Shown one piece after another: positions 12,364-25,785 of a stretch of DNA of 64,000 nucleotides. The stretch covers positions 1-64,000 of the forward strand of contig MU405382.1 in assembly GCA_022836615.1 (NCBI GenBank). The letters run 5' to 3'. Every line of letters starts with the position of its first letter. Position 1 is the stretch's first letter. This stretch comes from Annulohypoxylon bovei var. microspora (lineage: Eukaryota > Ascomycota > Sordariomycetes > Xylariales > Hypoxylaceae). The position numbers and the translations under genes are program-made. Below the pieces are notes generated by a model that had not been told where the DNA came from, made no database searches, and saw only the letters and a program-made list of their open reading frames with translations.

Positions 12364-15300
12364 AAGGTAAATCTCCTGACTACAAATAGTCCTCAACGCA
12401 ATACCTAGACACTATGCTTCAAGTTTGCTAAACATATAAAGCCCCTTATACTATCTCTTCTCCCCGTTTTCAATACGCTTTAGACATGTATAAGCCTATC
12501 TAGGTTACATAATATGCCTCGTTGAAAAAACAGTGGCACCTAGGAAGAATACTTGACATTCGACGAATCAATGGCTATCATTTGAACGTATACCCCGGTC
12601 GCTAAAGAACGAATTATGATATACAGTTAAAGTATCTACTTCGTGGCTCGAAGTACTTATCGAGTACTGCTTAATAAATATGGTAAGCCGAACATGTCGT
12701 GTCTTGGGCCGGCATACCGTTGCGGGAATGCGCATTTGCTTCACATCAACACACCATCTTCCCGCTCTAGAGACACACCAAACGATTATCTTTACCGCAT
12801 TTGCTTAGTTGCGTTTATCTCGATTCGGTGGCTTGCCCTGCTAAGCAATAGGCTACGGGGTAAACGTTGACAAGCTGACCACCGGAAACAATTGGTTTTC
12901 CTAAACTAAAGGAAGTAAGCCTTCGAAACGCCTTATAAGGCTGACAGTGACTTCTCGCCAACAAAATTACTTCAATACAGTATAGGTTAACACCAATATC
13001 CCACCTCCCGCCCCGGATATTGATCGCAGTTGTTTAGCCAGCCTCGTCCTCATCACTTCGCATCGTATGTGCTTCCCATATTGTTGGGGAAATGCTACGC
13101 GAATATGATGAAGAATTAACGAGCTGCCCGCTTCAGTCGATAACTTCATCACTTCTGCGGTCCAATGCAAGAAGGTTAGCGCTTACATTGCATCGACAAC
13201 ACACGACACCGGGTCTGATGATACCATTTCAAACGACGAGGCAGTGTACGCTGTGACACCAATGCCTGAAAGCGGTTGATCCACCGACCATCTCCCGTGT
13301 TGATGAACCAATGTAGCTCTAATGCAACCAATGCATCTCTAACGAGGTCACGGGGATACACTGGTTGTGCTTGCATCTAGGAAGATATATTCGCCTTTCT
13401 CCAGAATGGACTCGGCGCATATTGTGTGTGTGTGTGACGATAAAGGGGGGTTGTCACTTCGTCCTGCAAGTGGACAGCACGCACCCGCCCCCTTTTGAGA
13501 AGCCTTCTGAGGGCCGCAGGGAAGGTAACATTCAAAATGTGCAGAATGAATCTGAGCTCACAAATTTATGTGTTTCGGTCATACTCGGGTTTTCTCTGAG
13601 CAAATGGAATATAGATTGGTATCTCAAAGTATCAGCCTTACGAGAGGTAACACGGGTCATGTGGGTATCCCGACTCTCTTCAGCCGTTATAAAGGGTACC
13701 AATATCTTGGGCGCTCGGATCTGTCCCGGTGATCGGTGTAACTAGGCAGGACCGGACTTCTACTAGTCGTGAGATGCAATATGTGGATTTAACTATTCTC
13801 CAGCAACTATCCTACACGTCGCCCCCACGTTACATGTTGATTTTCCATGTCTAGTTTCGGTGATTGTTGCCATTGCTACGGGAAGCCGCCTGTCCTAGTT
13901 TGGGATGCTTAAGCCCACAAGGCTTTTAACACCAGTGACCCGCAGCACGAAAGCAGCACAATATGGAAGTACCTACACAATCCCGGATACCGTAGGTCCA
14001 CACTCAGACTTATACTTCAAGGTTGTTGCGCGACCTATCTTCCTCTCTTTTAGGCTTACGTCCACTGCTCCCGTCCTATGAAGTGCTGTTGAACGTCTTC
14101 GGTCCGGCTGATGGACCGGGCCATCTTATTGCCTATTTGCGCGGGAGCCGTCTAACTTGAAAGATGTACATTAGTGCTGACGTTTTTAAATTAGTACATC
14201 TACCCCCCTCCCGATCCTTCGTAATACCATCGAATAATTCGTCCACGCCGTCTATACGCGCACCCCCATAGGACAAGGATCTGCTTAAGTATTAGCTATA
14301 CCTCGAGCTGCACTCGGCTGTCGCCGCCACGGCTTACGAGCTATCCATTGTACTTTCATGGTACGGTTTCGGCACAGGGATCATTGCAGAAGTGCCGTGC
14401 TGTCAGCAAGTAATCGAAAACTATCTTTCTCGGACTCGCATCTAGACAAAGCTGACCAACTGTGGGGGATGATGTCACTCAGGTCTAGGAAATCAATAGG
14501 ATAATAGTAATTATCTGATTTTGATTTGGTAATGTTTGTTATAGGAAATTATAGCAGTTATTCTGTGGTACATGGTATGTACAATATCGTGGCAGTTGCC
14601 GGTCCTTACATAGGTACGCAGGAGGTCGTTAACGCACACTATGGTGTATGTTGCTATTTTCTCTTAATGAGGTCCAGATATGAATATTACGATCTGCGGA
14701 TTTTCTAATCTGACTATCAGTGTCAGCTCTGAAGGGAGTTTTCACAATTCAATCCTGCGCGGTCAGATTAGGTACACGATTATTCTCATTATCTTGAAAT
14801 ACATCGTGAAATAAGGACATGAATATCATTAGGACACATCTTCGCTAATGGGATTTGTGTAAGACGTGTCGACACAATTGTCAGGGGTATATTACAACTA
14901 GAACCCTTGAGTGGCACAAGTGCGCCTTCTCGTTCGATGATTTACGGGCAACCCGACAGACCCCGGGATTTTCTCCGCTCCACGGGTCCGCATTGATGTT
15001 ACACAGACACCGAATCCGGACCCTCGGCTTCTTCCGTGAGGGGAAAGTCGTTCTTAATGCCTACTACGCATAAACTGGGCTCGGCATCCTAAGTGTCAAA
15101 TACGAGTTGCAGGCTTTGAGGAACTACCCGCTAGCTTGTGTACTATACAGGCCCTTCCATTCTAGTATTCCGATGAAAAAAGCCATGAGCACTTAAAACA
15201 GCTAGGCTCATAACCCTTTTCACGCTTCTCGCACTCGTTGTAATGTGACGGTGGCTGAGTCTACGGCCGCACTAAGCTGGACTATCTTGAGACTGGGCTG

Positions 15301-16800
15301 CATAGGGCTGGCGGCTAGCCCTACGGCATACTGAATGAGCTTAGCGGTAACCATCCAGGACCTTGTTCTAAGCTAATTCCAGGATACAAATCGTCCCTGA
15401 TGTGAAACATACTGTGAATGCTGTGCTCGCATCACGAGACTCTTAACAACACACCATCTACAGATGTTCTGCTACTTCGCAAGCTCTTCCCTGAGTTAGG
15501 TAGGGGGCTCGAATCCTAAAACCTTCTCCATAGATGGGTACGAACTAGACTTCGGTCCGGTTCAGACCGAGTTGAAACATAACAGTCGAAATCTTCGTTG
15601 TGCTACGCCAGAACATCCATTCCGCGAAGGCTTGGTTGTGGGTTTCAACGCTGTGCTACCTATGCACATGGCCGTGGATGTGTTACGCACCTAACGTTAG
15701 GAACATGCCATATCCCTCTTCCTCCTCGGAAACCTCACGGTTGCGCATACGAGAGAAACATTGCACTATCAAAATTCGGGACTCCCGAATGCTCGTTCCT
15801 ACGGGGCGTTTCCCCATAGTATCCGGCAATTGGGACCTGCCCGTTCCTAGCATTGCAACAGGATCTTGCAGCATTATACGTCGGCATATCCACGAAGCTG
15901 TCCAAGTCGACAATTGTATCTATATGGCACCATTACCATACGCACGTACATAACCTATGATATGTTTCGTCATACGGCGCACGTATCTTGCTTGGTTCGG
16001 CGTTAAGTTAGGTACATATGCGCCCCCAACGGGCAGAGCGCGGACGGTCCGCAGTCAGATCTCGCAAGATCCTTATGGATAGCCGAACCAATCCAAACTC
16101 CAATTCCACATGGGACAATTAAGTAAAAGCTTACACCTGGTAGATCCGTGGATTCGCACTTACACAACATTCTCCTTGACCCCCATCCAAGTGACACCGA
16201 GAACCGGCCTACGAGGTACGGCCGACAGACGAGGCTGCTATCACAGAGATCGCAGAGATGCTACTCGGTCGTATTTCCCCTCTCGGCGGCCACCTTTCGG
16301 ACATAATAGTGTTGACTGGCCAGCCGCATTCACGCCTGCGCCGCACGGCCGCTTGCAACACAAGGTCATGTTATTTAGTGTTTATGTCGCCAAAATAAAA
16401 CACACACACACATCGTTCGTGTACTCCCTCTCTGCTGACATGAGCACCTAAATAATACGCTTATCTCAGTCTCTGCAACCAGCAATAACCGAAGAGATTC
16501 AAACCCCGCTCATCCTTTCAGTCGCTTCTTAGACCAACCGGCGGCATTCTGTGCCCGCTGGGAAGAAAGAAAAAGAAAAAGAAAAGAGGAAGAAGGATAC
16601 GGCGTTATTACCTAGGGGGCCTCTGTGCTTGACCCCCAACGTACATATGCGTGCACGCGCACACGTATCATCGCTGACGATTGATCGCCCCGGGCGCCAG
16701 CATCGAGGCCCATTGGGCGATCCGATTTCCTGATTCCGGGGGTCCTCGTCACGGGGACACAGGCCCTCGAAGGCACGTATGTGGCGAGCAGGTCGCAATG

Positions 16801-16852
16801 GATACCTACCTACAGTGCCTACCTAGGTAGGTAATGTACCTAGCAAAGCACG
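16801..16852. repeat. Cluster of TACCTAGGTA-type motifs
   Basis: Overlapping CTACC, CCTAGG and GGTAGGTA units form a short imperfect palindromic cluster. The same motif family recurs in most intergenic parts of this window. Confidence 0.6.
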
Positions 16853-17490
16853 TAGCACGCAGCAGCCAGCCAACCTACCTGACTTGACATTACTCTGGCT
16901 GACCGCTCCCCCTACCCGCGCCTGCATACATACATTACATTACAGTACATATTGATCCTTCGAGGTCTGCCCGGTTGGAAGGGTTCCAACATCGTCCCAA
17001 CGTAGCAAGCCCGTCTTTCCCGTCACCCCACTCGCATCCCCGGGAGCCCTACATAGATACATCGACTGCGACGCGGTTATCGTCTTATCACGAACCGCTA
17101 TCTCTCCATCTCCAGCCCCGTGCCTCACCTTTTTGCCTCGCTGCCGTGCAACTCCGCGGAGCTGCTCTGCGCGTCTGCAGTCAGCAGAGCGGCCGGGCGT
17201 GCCCCTTGCCTTGCCGGCAGACGCCATCCGGTCCGCGGGATCGATCCAGTTTTCCCCGCGGCAAGGAGATATGTACGTAGGTATGTAGGTACATACAATA
17301 CATGGATGCCGGGCCTGTACATACGTAGATTAGGTCGCTGTAGTCGAGCCCTAACCGCAGGATCCGCACTTCTCCCGTCTTTGGTAACGACGAGAGCTTA
17401 ATAGTCCTCGATATATATGGTCAGGCTAGGAAGGTCAGTACGATTCCAAATCCGGGGAATTTTTAGTCGCCCCATGCGAATAAGCCCAGC

Positions 17491-17520
17491 CAACGCAACG
17501 CAACGCAACGCAACGCAACG
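17491..17520 (+). repeat. Tandem repeat (CAACG)6
   Basis: Six exact copies of CAACG, followed closely by a poly-A run (17525-17535). A simple-sequence tract outside coding DNA. Confidence 0.9.
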
Positions 17521-20050
17521 AACTAAAAAAAAAAATACTGGAGACCCCAAAAAAGTTACCTAGCAATTTGCTATAATAGGAGCTACGATGCTTGGGACGA
17601 ACCGCACTCGCGGCTTGGCGTGCGTGGGAATATCAAGGGCGGCATTATGCGCCGTTGGTAGCGGACAAACAATGAGGAGAGCGGCAGAGAGCACGGATAC
17701 AGTGCCGGCTCGTTCTTTTTGTCGTATTATGGCCGTATATGCGAAATCGAAGCCGCCTGCGAGCCACCGTCTATAGTCAAATCTCATATAGAACGCCTGG
17801 AACGTAGTGTGGCTTGTTAATTCTATGAATAGTACGACCCATATCCATGTATAATCTATAAGCCGCAACCCGTTCTCTATCATAATAAGCGTGTTACATG
17901 TTGCGACGCAGCTTTCCTCACGCTAATGTCCCGAGAATCCTTATTTCAAGGTCGACACGGCCGTTAAATCTACGTGGCGTTATTCCGCGGTTACCTATGT
18001 TGCTGCCTGGTATGTACATGGAAATATCCATACCGTACATGCATATACATCTATTAATTTCTTTCACGGGGCAGAAAAGGTGCTATGGCTTATTTCGTAC
18101 AGGATACTATGCACGAAGCAGCAATCTTACGCTCCGGTCCCACCAGACTGGTCACCCCTAGTGAGTTTACATACACCTGTAACGGAGTTTGCCTTTTCGT
18201 CACTCGTAACAGTGACCTGTCACAATGTCAAATATCCCAAGAGCGAGGTCCACTATCTTTGCGGTTCCTGCATAGAAAGGAGCTTCGTGGCGTAACGTAG
18301 ATCCAAGTTACAGGGAGGGATTCTCCATTCCCCATCGGAGAATTATTCCTTTCCTTCTAATTATTTTCATGTTGGTATTTCTTTTCCTTATCTAGGGAAC
18401 CATCTAACCTAGTGAACCCTGCTCGGTGTTTTTGTCTAGCATGGCTTGAGGCAATTACGAAGACTACAAGTGAGATCAAAGCTCCAGCTCTTACGCAAAC
18501 GATACCGAAACGTGGGAGAGCTTCAATGGATGGTGAAAAGTTGAGATATGATTAAATTTGATTCGTCTTGGAAATGATCAAAAACCTCCCACGTAGCAAG
18601 CTTGGGTTGACTAAATTTAATAACGTAACAAAGCTGCAAAGTTAGCTCCGTAAGCAGAGCTTAGGTTTTTGTCATCAAGCTACCTATCTACCTACCTAGC
18701 TGCCAAGGTAGTTTCGTGGGGAGAGTGTGATGATCAGACTGATTAGCGGAGGGCTGAGCAATCTCAAAATCGATAGGCGGTACGGATCTTCCACTAGAGA
18801 GCTATCACCAAGACCTAGTTCAATATGAGCTTCAATATACAAAATGCGAACTGAATAGATTATCTAGGTAGGCTTGTTCTTTGTTTTTTTTTGTTTTTTT
18901 GATGTTTTTTTTTTTGAGATAAAGAAACAGCTTCTTTTGACGTCAGCAAAGATCTTAGATATGTATATCTAATTATCCACATTGAAGCTGTTGTGTGTTC
19001 AGAGCAAAATACCAGAATCAGCGTTAGCAGTAACAGCAGATAGCTACATCCGCGTCATGGGAATACTTGCGACGCGGCGTTACTGTTTGAAGTGAAGCGT
19101 GGAAGAGCTTCATCGACGATTGGAACATCCCACCTTTCCACACCGACAGTTCTATCACGGACCAGGCTGACATGTCGCACTCATCTAGGTGATCTCATCT
19201 CGGGGAAGCGCACGCGGTCAAACAAAAAGCCTCGCGAGGTTGTAAGCTAATCCCGAGACGACTAGTTGACGAGAAGGGGGAATTATCTAGCTCGCTTATT
19301 TTTTTTGAGCGAAGACCGCTCGTGGCATTAAATCCACCAACAGATAACCAGGGATTGTTCGTCGGAAAAGGCTCCACCGGCGCGCGATAGCGTCAGCAAC
19401 AGCAAGCTATCTTACGGCGCGGAATATTCAATGAGATCGCGAGCTGACATGGGGGAACGGGAATGCCCTTGAGGATCAGACGGTAAGCCAGGTTGCGACC
19501 CCAGGTCTTCTGCTAAAGGGGGGGGGATAAGCCCTATGCTTGAAGCGTACATTTGGTGGTGTGTGCATCTGACATTACGCTGCCACAAGGAGGTAGCCCC
19601 TTGTTAGCAATACGCTCTCAGGATCTCAGTGAATATAATGATGTCTGATTAGGGGTACATTTTGCGAAATGTGAAATGCGTTCTGGCACAGCAGCTGAAG
19701 GGGTAGGTGTGAACTGAGAGAAATATATGTTTGACAAAGTAGCTTAGCCCCTGTTCTTAGACTTGATCCTTGAGCTCTTAGCGGCGGGTTAGGTAAGATA
19801 CTTGTCACTAAGGGAACTGGAGGGGAGTGTGCGGTTGAGCGTCAGCATCTATTGGCTCGTGCTCAACGGCATACTTCGCTGGTAGCTAGGTAGGTACCTA
19901 TGTATGAGATTCTAAACGATCGTAGCTTTGACGAATCGGGCAGGAGACTTACTTAATGAGTGTAGGTAGGGATAGCAATGTCTATGAATGCGAAACACCG
20001 ATTATCAACAAGCCTTAATGTTTCCGCTAAATCGAATTTCTGAGGCTGTT

Positions 20051-21227
20051 TCACAGGCTACCGTTCCGGCCTGGTGGGAGCCGGATTGCAGGGGCGTCTG
20101 TACGCCGGGGAGCCACCTCATCTACACGGCTCCGGTTCAGCGAGAATGCCGGAACTACCCATTCGCTACAACTGCATTTTAGGCCTTGCCATGCGAACCG
20201 ACCAACTGTAGCGCCGCACTTAGCGTTTGGGCAAGATAAGCGGCCCTCGAGAGCACCGTCCTCAAGCATCGGCCGCATCCAAGAGAGCGTTTCGACGAAG
20301 ACATGAGCACAATTCGAGGTTTCGGTTCGGCCGGTAGGAACATGCGGCACGACAAACTTCGGCGTCGCGAGGATACGTCTGCACTTTTTACAACGGATTT
20401 CCTTGCCATCCTTCTTATCTGCCTCGGCTTCGGGGATCTCCTTGCCTGGCTCCAATTCATCCTCGAACCGGATATCTTCAGCCTTAGGCGCTTCACGTAC
20501 GTCCCGGGATTCCCTCAGCATTCTTTCATATAACCATTTCTGATAGATGGGGTGCCGTTCCACAGAACTGTCATCCTCAGCGGGGCATCCCATCTCCCAC
20601 CATAATTTGAGTTGGTCCATGAAGCCATCGTTAGGTTCAGCAATTCCGCGAGTCTGGCGGACTAATTCTAAAGCGCTTTCCACAGCTTTCTTAGAGTTTT
20701 GCCGTCGCTGAGCCGCTGACGCACTTGAAGGGGTGAATTGTTTGCCCCCGAAGCGGTGAGGATATTTGTAAAGGAGATAAGCAATCACACAGCTTACGGA
20801 CCGTGATACACCCATGGCACAGTGCACATAAACGCTTCCGGGGGATTTATCATCATTATCTCCAGTCTTAGATTGCTTCGCTTCTGCATCCGGGGGATAT
20901 AGACCACTATTGATAAAGCGTACTGCAGAGGGGAAGAAAACCAGTAGATCTTCATCTCCATCGTCGAGAACATCAATACTCATATGTTTGAAGTGATTTA
21001 CTTCTTCGCTCCATTTTTCTAAGGTGAACTTGATGACAGAGAGAATGTGAGTAATATTTTGTTCGCGAATTTTATTGCGACCAAGTTCAGTGTTCAGGAT
21101 CCAGACTCTGAATGCTTATGTCAGTTCACATCTTTATAAGTCAGGGCCATACGGCGCGGGGGATCAAGAGTTCAAATTACCCTCCAACAAAAAGATTATC
21201 AGGTCCGGGGACCCTGGATAGAGCCAT
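20051..21227 (-). CDS. YVH1: Dual-specificity phosphatase YVH1 (DUSP12 family), 367 aa
   Basis: Two exons, 21181-21227 and 20051-21107, join across a 73-base intron to 368 codons. Yvh1 is a conserved phosphatase whose main known role is late 60S ribosome assembly, where its zinc domain promotes release of Mrt4 from pre-60S particles. The phosphatase domain occupies about residues 1-175, with the signature VHCAMGVSRS giving nucleophile Cys112 and Arg118, and a likely general acid among Asp61-Asp64. The C-terminal zinc-binding domain has CKKCRRIL, a His/Cys pair around NCAHVFVE, CPNAKCGA and CSCSEW, ending in the typical PAFSLNRSRVDEV. The 47-base first exon supplies MALSRVPGPDNLFVG, matching the family start, which is why I did not start at the later ATG at 20983. 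Confidence 0.93.
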
Positions 21228-22006
21228 GACACTTTTGTGTCTCGTTTCTCGACCCCGCAGTAGATTCCTGGATATCAATAAGATAAGTAATGAATCATAA
21301 AGAAATATTATGGTGAATGTAAAATCTAGGTAATGATATAATATTAAAGAACCTCAACACAAAGGAAGGAATAATATAAGAGTATTAAATAAGTAGGTAG
21401 GTAGATAAAGTTTTCCTAATAACCTTGGAAGTTTGTGAATCATCTAGCAACATTGAAGCTAGCAAACTTGCATTTGTCCTTCCTATGGAATCAAATATTT
21501 CCAGTCGTTGGTGCCGCGGGCAAAAACTGGGTCCGTACATACAAGCTTTAGCCCCTCAGTTAGGTTCCAGCATTGAGGCAGCCTAGGCTGGACACATGTG
21601 GCGTCCGCGGCTGTGCGCATCAAATCTCACCTGGGCTTGAAATTTAAACTTTTTCATCTCTCCCGATAGGGCTGAATCATGTGATGGCGCTAATCCCTTA
21701 AAAATGATGAATTGGTTTACTTGCAGCTTTCCGCTGAATCCTTAGCGGCACCAGTTTTCTCCAAATTCCCATCCAATCGAGATGGGACTTTGGTCAAGCA
21801 CTGCTTATGTAACTCTTAAAAGTGACTAACAAAAATGTATATTTTGCCCTTTCTTCCTTTTCTCCAAAAATACCTAGTTACTTAACTCCGATTATACAAG
21901 GCTACATATATGCGGTTTTCAAATCACCGTTTGTATCTGCATTTGTATGTGAATGTTTCATAAATACTATTTTCTGTACCCCTTTTCGGTTCAACTATAT
22001 ACATAC
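21228..22006. other. Upstream region of YVH1
   Basis: This contains the YVH1 promoter and nothing else recognisable. No TATA box or inverted repeat stands out. Confidence 0.5.
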
Positions 22007-22615
22007 CTAAGTATACATAGGTAGGTATTGATCATATTTAACATTCGTGATAAAACTTATGATTCCTTCCCATGGGCTCATAATAGTCAATGTAACGCCG
22101 TTGCCGTTGCCGTTGCCCATGCCCATGCCCAAAGCATCGCTCGCACCTTGATGTTTAGAATATTTCAGCAATCGTAGTGAATCCCTTATAGCACCGTTCC
22201 CAGAAAGTGTGTCGGCATACGATGATAGATAGGCACGCAGAGTAAAGTCGCAAGTGTCAGCATCTGTATGATTCATGCGAGCTGACACGATCCACTCGAA
22301 AAAGCGTGAAGGGCTATCCATCATCCTTTTCAGAATCTGCAGCATCCGTATAGGCGAAAAGAACAGTGATCCTTTTTGTTCTTTACTTCGGACTCACAAT
22401 AACTTGAAATTCAACAAGCCATCAATTATCTGTGTCGTACCAAATTGTGGATTTCGTTGCTCTAGGTGGATATTCAACAGCTTGGTCTTCTGAATTGACA
22501 CTGATGAGCTGCACTTCGATATGTGCCAAGCATCAAAATACCCGTTGGAATGGACAGTGCCGTCAGCAAGCAGCTGCGTCTCGTAAATCAGCCATTGACG
22601 ACACGGAATCCACAT
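22007..22615 (-). pseudogene. Possible remnant or exon pair of an unrecognised gene
   Basis: Two frames, 22394-22615 and 22007-22345, read like protein. The first contains GYFDAWHISKCSSSV and HLEQRNPQFGTTQIIDG; the second contains SRFFEWIVSARMNHTDAD and ends in Gly-Met/Gly-Asn repeats from a hexanucleotide tract. The first frame ends at a good donor (GTGAGT, 22397 downward). The obvious CAG acceptor before the second frame gives the wrong phase, while a weaker acceptor (AAAAG, exon from 22325) restores it. No start exon or family was found. It could be a decayed gene, a poorly spliced real gene, or chance. Confidence 0.25.
22097..22130 (+). repeat. Short hexanucleotide tandem repeat
   Basis: Three copies of GCCGTT followed by two and a half of GCCCAT. 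On the minus strand they would encode Gly-Asn and Gly-Met repeats at the end of the doubtful frame above. Confidence 0.8.
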
Positions 22616-23069
22616 CTACTACGTCCCAATATGGCCTTGGTTGCGCTTGATACCTCGGCTAGACTTTTGAATTTTGTAGACAGGGCCGAATGCTTTCTCA
22701 GTTTGGGCTATCCGTATATCGATTTCAAAACCATGCCGCTATCGACCATTGATCCGTGAGGAACTATCCAGCGGGCGGGAGATCGGCAAGGCGACCCAGG
22801 CTGCTCCTGGATGCGGTGAGACTCGGAAGCGCACCACGCACCACACACCAAGCACGATTACCCTTAGGGATTCCAACTAACCCCCCTTCCATTCATTCTC
22901 AGCGCGCTAATAGGCCCGGCTGTCGTGCATCAACGGGCGCTTACCCCTGCCACCAGCTAACGAATCAATCTTTCCGAATAATGCGCATCCAAAATTCATA
23001 GGCTTTCTCCTCGAGAACCCCGCGCAGTATTGCTACCCAACCCCGTCGCTTTTGGGAGGTTCGATTCGC
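22616..23069. other. Region downstream of the C2H2 gene
   Basis: No supported gene. It should contain the 3' UTR of the C2H2 protein. Confidence 0.5.
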
Positions 23070-25155
23070 TCATCTTGCTGGCTGTGGAGGTTCTTCATCG
23101 AGCATACATGCATTTTCTAACATATTCGTCCATTTACCACTTGTTCCCGCATGGCTATGCTTCAGATGCTGTCGAAAATGATCTGCACGATAGAATTTCT
23201 TGCTCGAATTGCATTCGCGAAATTTATGCACCTCCTGAAGATGTCTTAGTCGCTCTTCCCAATCTTGCTCTGATGGCTGCCGTGGACGCCCAACGCCGCC
23301 ACGGCGTTCAAATTCCTCTCCGCAGTAACCGCATATGTCGGCTTCTCCAGGCCGATTCGTACTCTCGTGAAACGCGCGGTCGTAGCGCGAAAGAAGCAAT
23401 GCAGAACACGACCAACTATGCCGCCTCACATGAAGGCTGTTTTGATGACGCTCTGCCTCATTCTTGTTCTTGAACCGATTACCACAAAACGAGCATTCGT
23501 ATTGCTTCTCAGCCTCGTGGGCGCTTTAAAAAATCGTTAGACAGTTGAAAAATGGGAAGCAGCGTAGAAACGCCGCGCAAAATAGGAGGTGTGTAACTTA
23601 CGTGAGCTCATCTGCCGACTCGAATTTTTTCGGCTTTTTAGGACAGCATTCACACATAAAGAAACCACCAGGCATTTTAGTAATTCCCGATTTAGACACC
23701 TCACTTACTTTACGGGGAGATGCCAGTCGCCGATTTTCGCTGCTTATATTACGCTGATGAGGTACTCGTGCAAATGAAGCGCGCGGCGAGTGAGCCAGGG
23801 AATTGGGGATGCTGTAGGGTGAGTTTGAAAGAACGTCCACTGGGGACAGTCCTCCGCTAGATAGGCCACCAGGAGATCTCCCGGCAAATGAATTGATGCC
23901 GGAGAGGTTTGTTGTCAGTGAGACGTTCGAAGCAAAAGATCCACTCCGTGTCGCCGAGGGAACCGAAGGGATAGAACCTGGAAGAACGCCGGAGAGGCGT
24001 GGCGTTGGTGATGCTCTTGATGCACCCTCGCGACGTCTTAATGGATCGCATGATCCGGGCATACCCTGCATTGGCAGATCATCACCAGGCGGTGAAGATG
24101 CCCGCCTCTTTTGCCCAATCGCCTGATGCTCTGATCGCGACAAGTAATCCTCTACTTGTGACCTATCCTCCATTGGGAAGTCGTTATCATCCGTATTATC
24201 GTAGCTACTATGCGTTGATATTGTTGCGTCGTCCGGCAATGAACCACTGTTGTTCCTTCTTGTCCGTGAGAATGGTGACCGGTCTAGATCTATCGGTTCA
24301 ATGGGAGAGCGGTACTCGCTGCTGGCGGTTCCGTAGAAAGACGGACCGCGTGGCGAAAGTGCAGACTGTGGAGGAGTATCCGTATAACGGCCGGGAGAGT
24401 CGATAACCAGCTTGTTGCCCGATCGAATAGGAAGAGAAAGTGGCGTCAGTTGAGGGTGCAAGCGGTGTTCTTGCGCAACCAAGCTAGAAACAGCATTATT
24501 TGCAGAAGCGCTGAGGGCAGACCGACGAGGTGGTGACCGGTTGTCGAAGTTCCGTCGAGAATCTAATTTCTTAATTAATGCGCTGTCGTAGTCGTTGCCA
24601 TTTGGCTTGTTGAATTGATACTGGTCGTGGGACATGAATAATTTCTTAGGCAGCGAGTCTTGAGACCTGAATAAAAGCTCTACGGTTAGTGTTTCGTTCG
24701 TGCCTATGCTATCGTGGAATCAAGTGACTGTACCCTAACGACGAGATCGTGGAGTTGAGGCTGTGATAACCTTCGTCTCTAGGAGGCCGTACTATCCCAT
24801 GCTCGTTTTCAGCCCTACCAAACCGAGGCCGGTCAGGTTCTAAGTCTTGTCTCGTGCTATCCCAGCTCGCATTCGAATCAATTGAAGGGATACGGTCATG
24901 TCTGGTAGGCTGTAAGGGCTGCCCTAAGCCAGGAATAAATTTAGGAGGTGGTAGAGGAGGCGGCGCATCGTCTTCGGCGATACGGTGTCTGTTAGAAATC
25001 GGCATAGGAGTAGAAGAGGCTAAAGTTGGTGAGAATCTGGATTGCATATGGGACCGGCCCGAACCTCCATAGTGGTCGAAATGGTTCGAGCCCTCAATGT
25101 ATATGGTCGGCGGTGAGCCTCCTGGCTCCCTTGATACGTATCTAGGGATATCCAT
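23070..25155 (-). CDS. Fungal C2H2 zinc-finger protein, 646 aa
   Basis: Three exons, 24734-25155, 23602-24666 and 23070-23523, with introns of 67 and 78 bases, join to 647 codons. The first about 470 residues are disordered and rich in Ser, Pro, Arg and Asn, without a domain. Zinc fingers fill the C-terminal third: one around Cys479/Cys482 (MCECCPKKPKKF) to His498; a classical one with Cys506, Cys509, His522 and His527; then HSWSC, CGYCGEEFERR, and a last finger around HKFRECNSSKKFYRADHFRQHLKHSH. This arrangement is known to me from a conserved, mostly uncharacterised family of Pezizomycotina nuclear proteins. A role as a DNA-binding regulator is likely, but targets are unknown. The intron at 23524-23601 interrupts the first finger. 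The start is the first ATG of the open frame. Confidence 0.85.
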
Positions 25156-25754
25156 ATTGTGTTCCCCGTTTTGAAAACCCGTGCAAAGGAAGCTGATTTT
25201 TGTTCGACGTAGGCCAATGACAAGAACGTCACAGTATAGTGGTAACGGCGAGTAGCTGAGAAGATGCAGAAGCTAGCAGCTGATTCGCCGAATCAAGGAA
25301 TTAGTTGGCCGAGAAGGGTATAGAGCATGTAATAAGATGGTGGAGTCCGCAAGGCGGTGATGGCGGCGCTGAGGACAGGATGTGGAAGCGGACGAAGGCC
25401 CGGGCCTGAATCAAGAGGTATACGTCGTAGGGATGGCGGTGGCGATATTCGTATCGGCAATGCCGGTGTCGTCTGTGGAAGGCAGCGGAGTATGGTGTTG
25501 GTGTTGTTGTTGAAGGCTCGTACTTGGGAGTAAAGAATGGTGCGAGGGTATTCTAAGACAACAAGAAAACGTAAAGCGTCATGATAGTAATAAACATGTA
25601 ATAATAACACGATGATAATACACCGAGATGGACCCCAATGAAGAAGAAATCAAGCAAATACAAGATTGGGCCTCCAGAGAAACAATCGAGGTGAAAGTAA
25701 CTGTAGTTGAAGCTCAGCTTAGCTATAAAAAGAGAAGATGGCTGATGCTAATAA

Positions 25755-25785
25755 GGTCAGGTCAGGTCCGGGTCGGGTCGGGTCG
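25755..25785 (+). repeat. GGTCA / GGTCGG tandem tract
   Basis: Imperfect pentamer copies of GGTCA change into GGGTC copies. A purine-rich simple repeat. Confidence 0.8.

Larger units (their letters stand above)
12364..20050. other. 7.7 kb without a convincing gene
   Basis: Many short frames occur on both strands, often overlapping (15598-15953, 16529-17401), but none shows a domain, a usable exon chain or a coding bias that I can support. A GC-rich patch at 16.5-17.4 kb resembles a promoter or 5' leader. TACCTAGGTA clusters lie at 16801-16852, 18680 and 19885. A frame at 19091-19390 is interrupted by one TGA (19190-19192) and reads somewhat like protein; it is discussed as a finding. Confidence 0.5.

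Noticed and set aside
15598..15953. Overlapping frames on both strands
   Set aside because: Three overlapping frames of similar length with no domain; typical of chance in G+C-balanced DNA.
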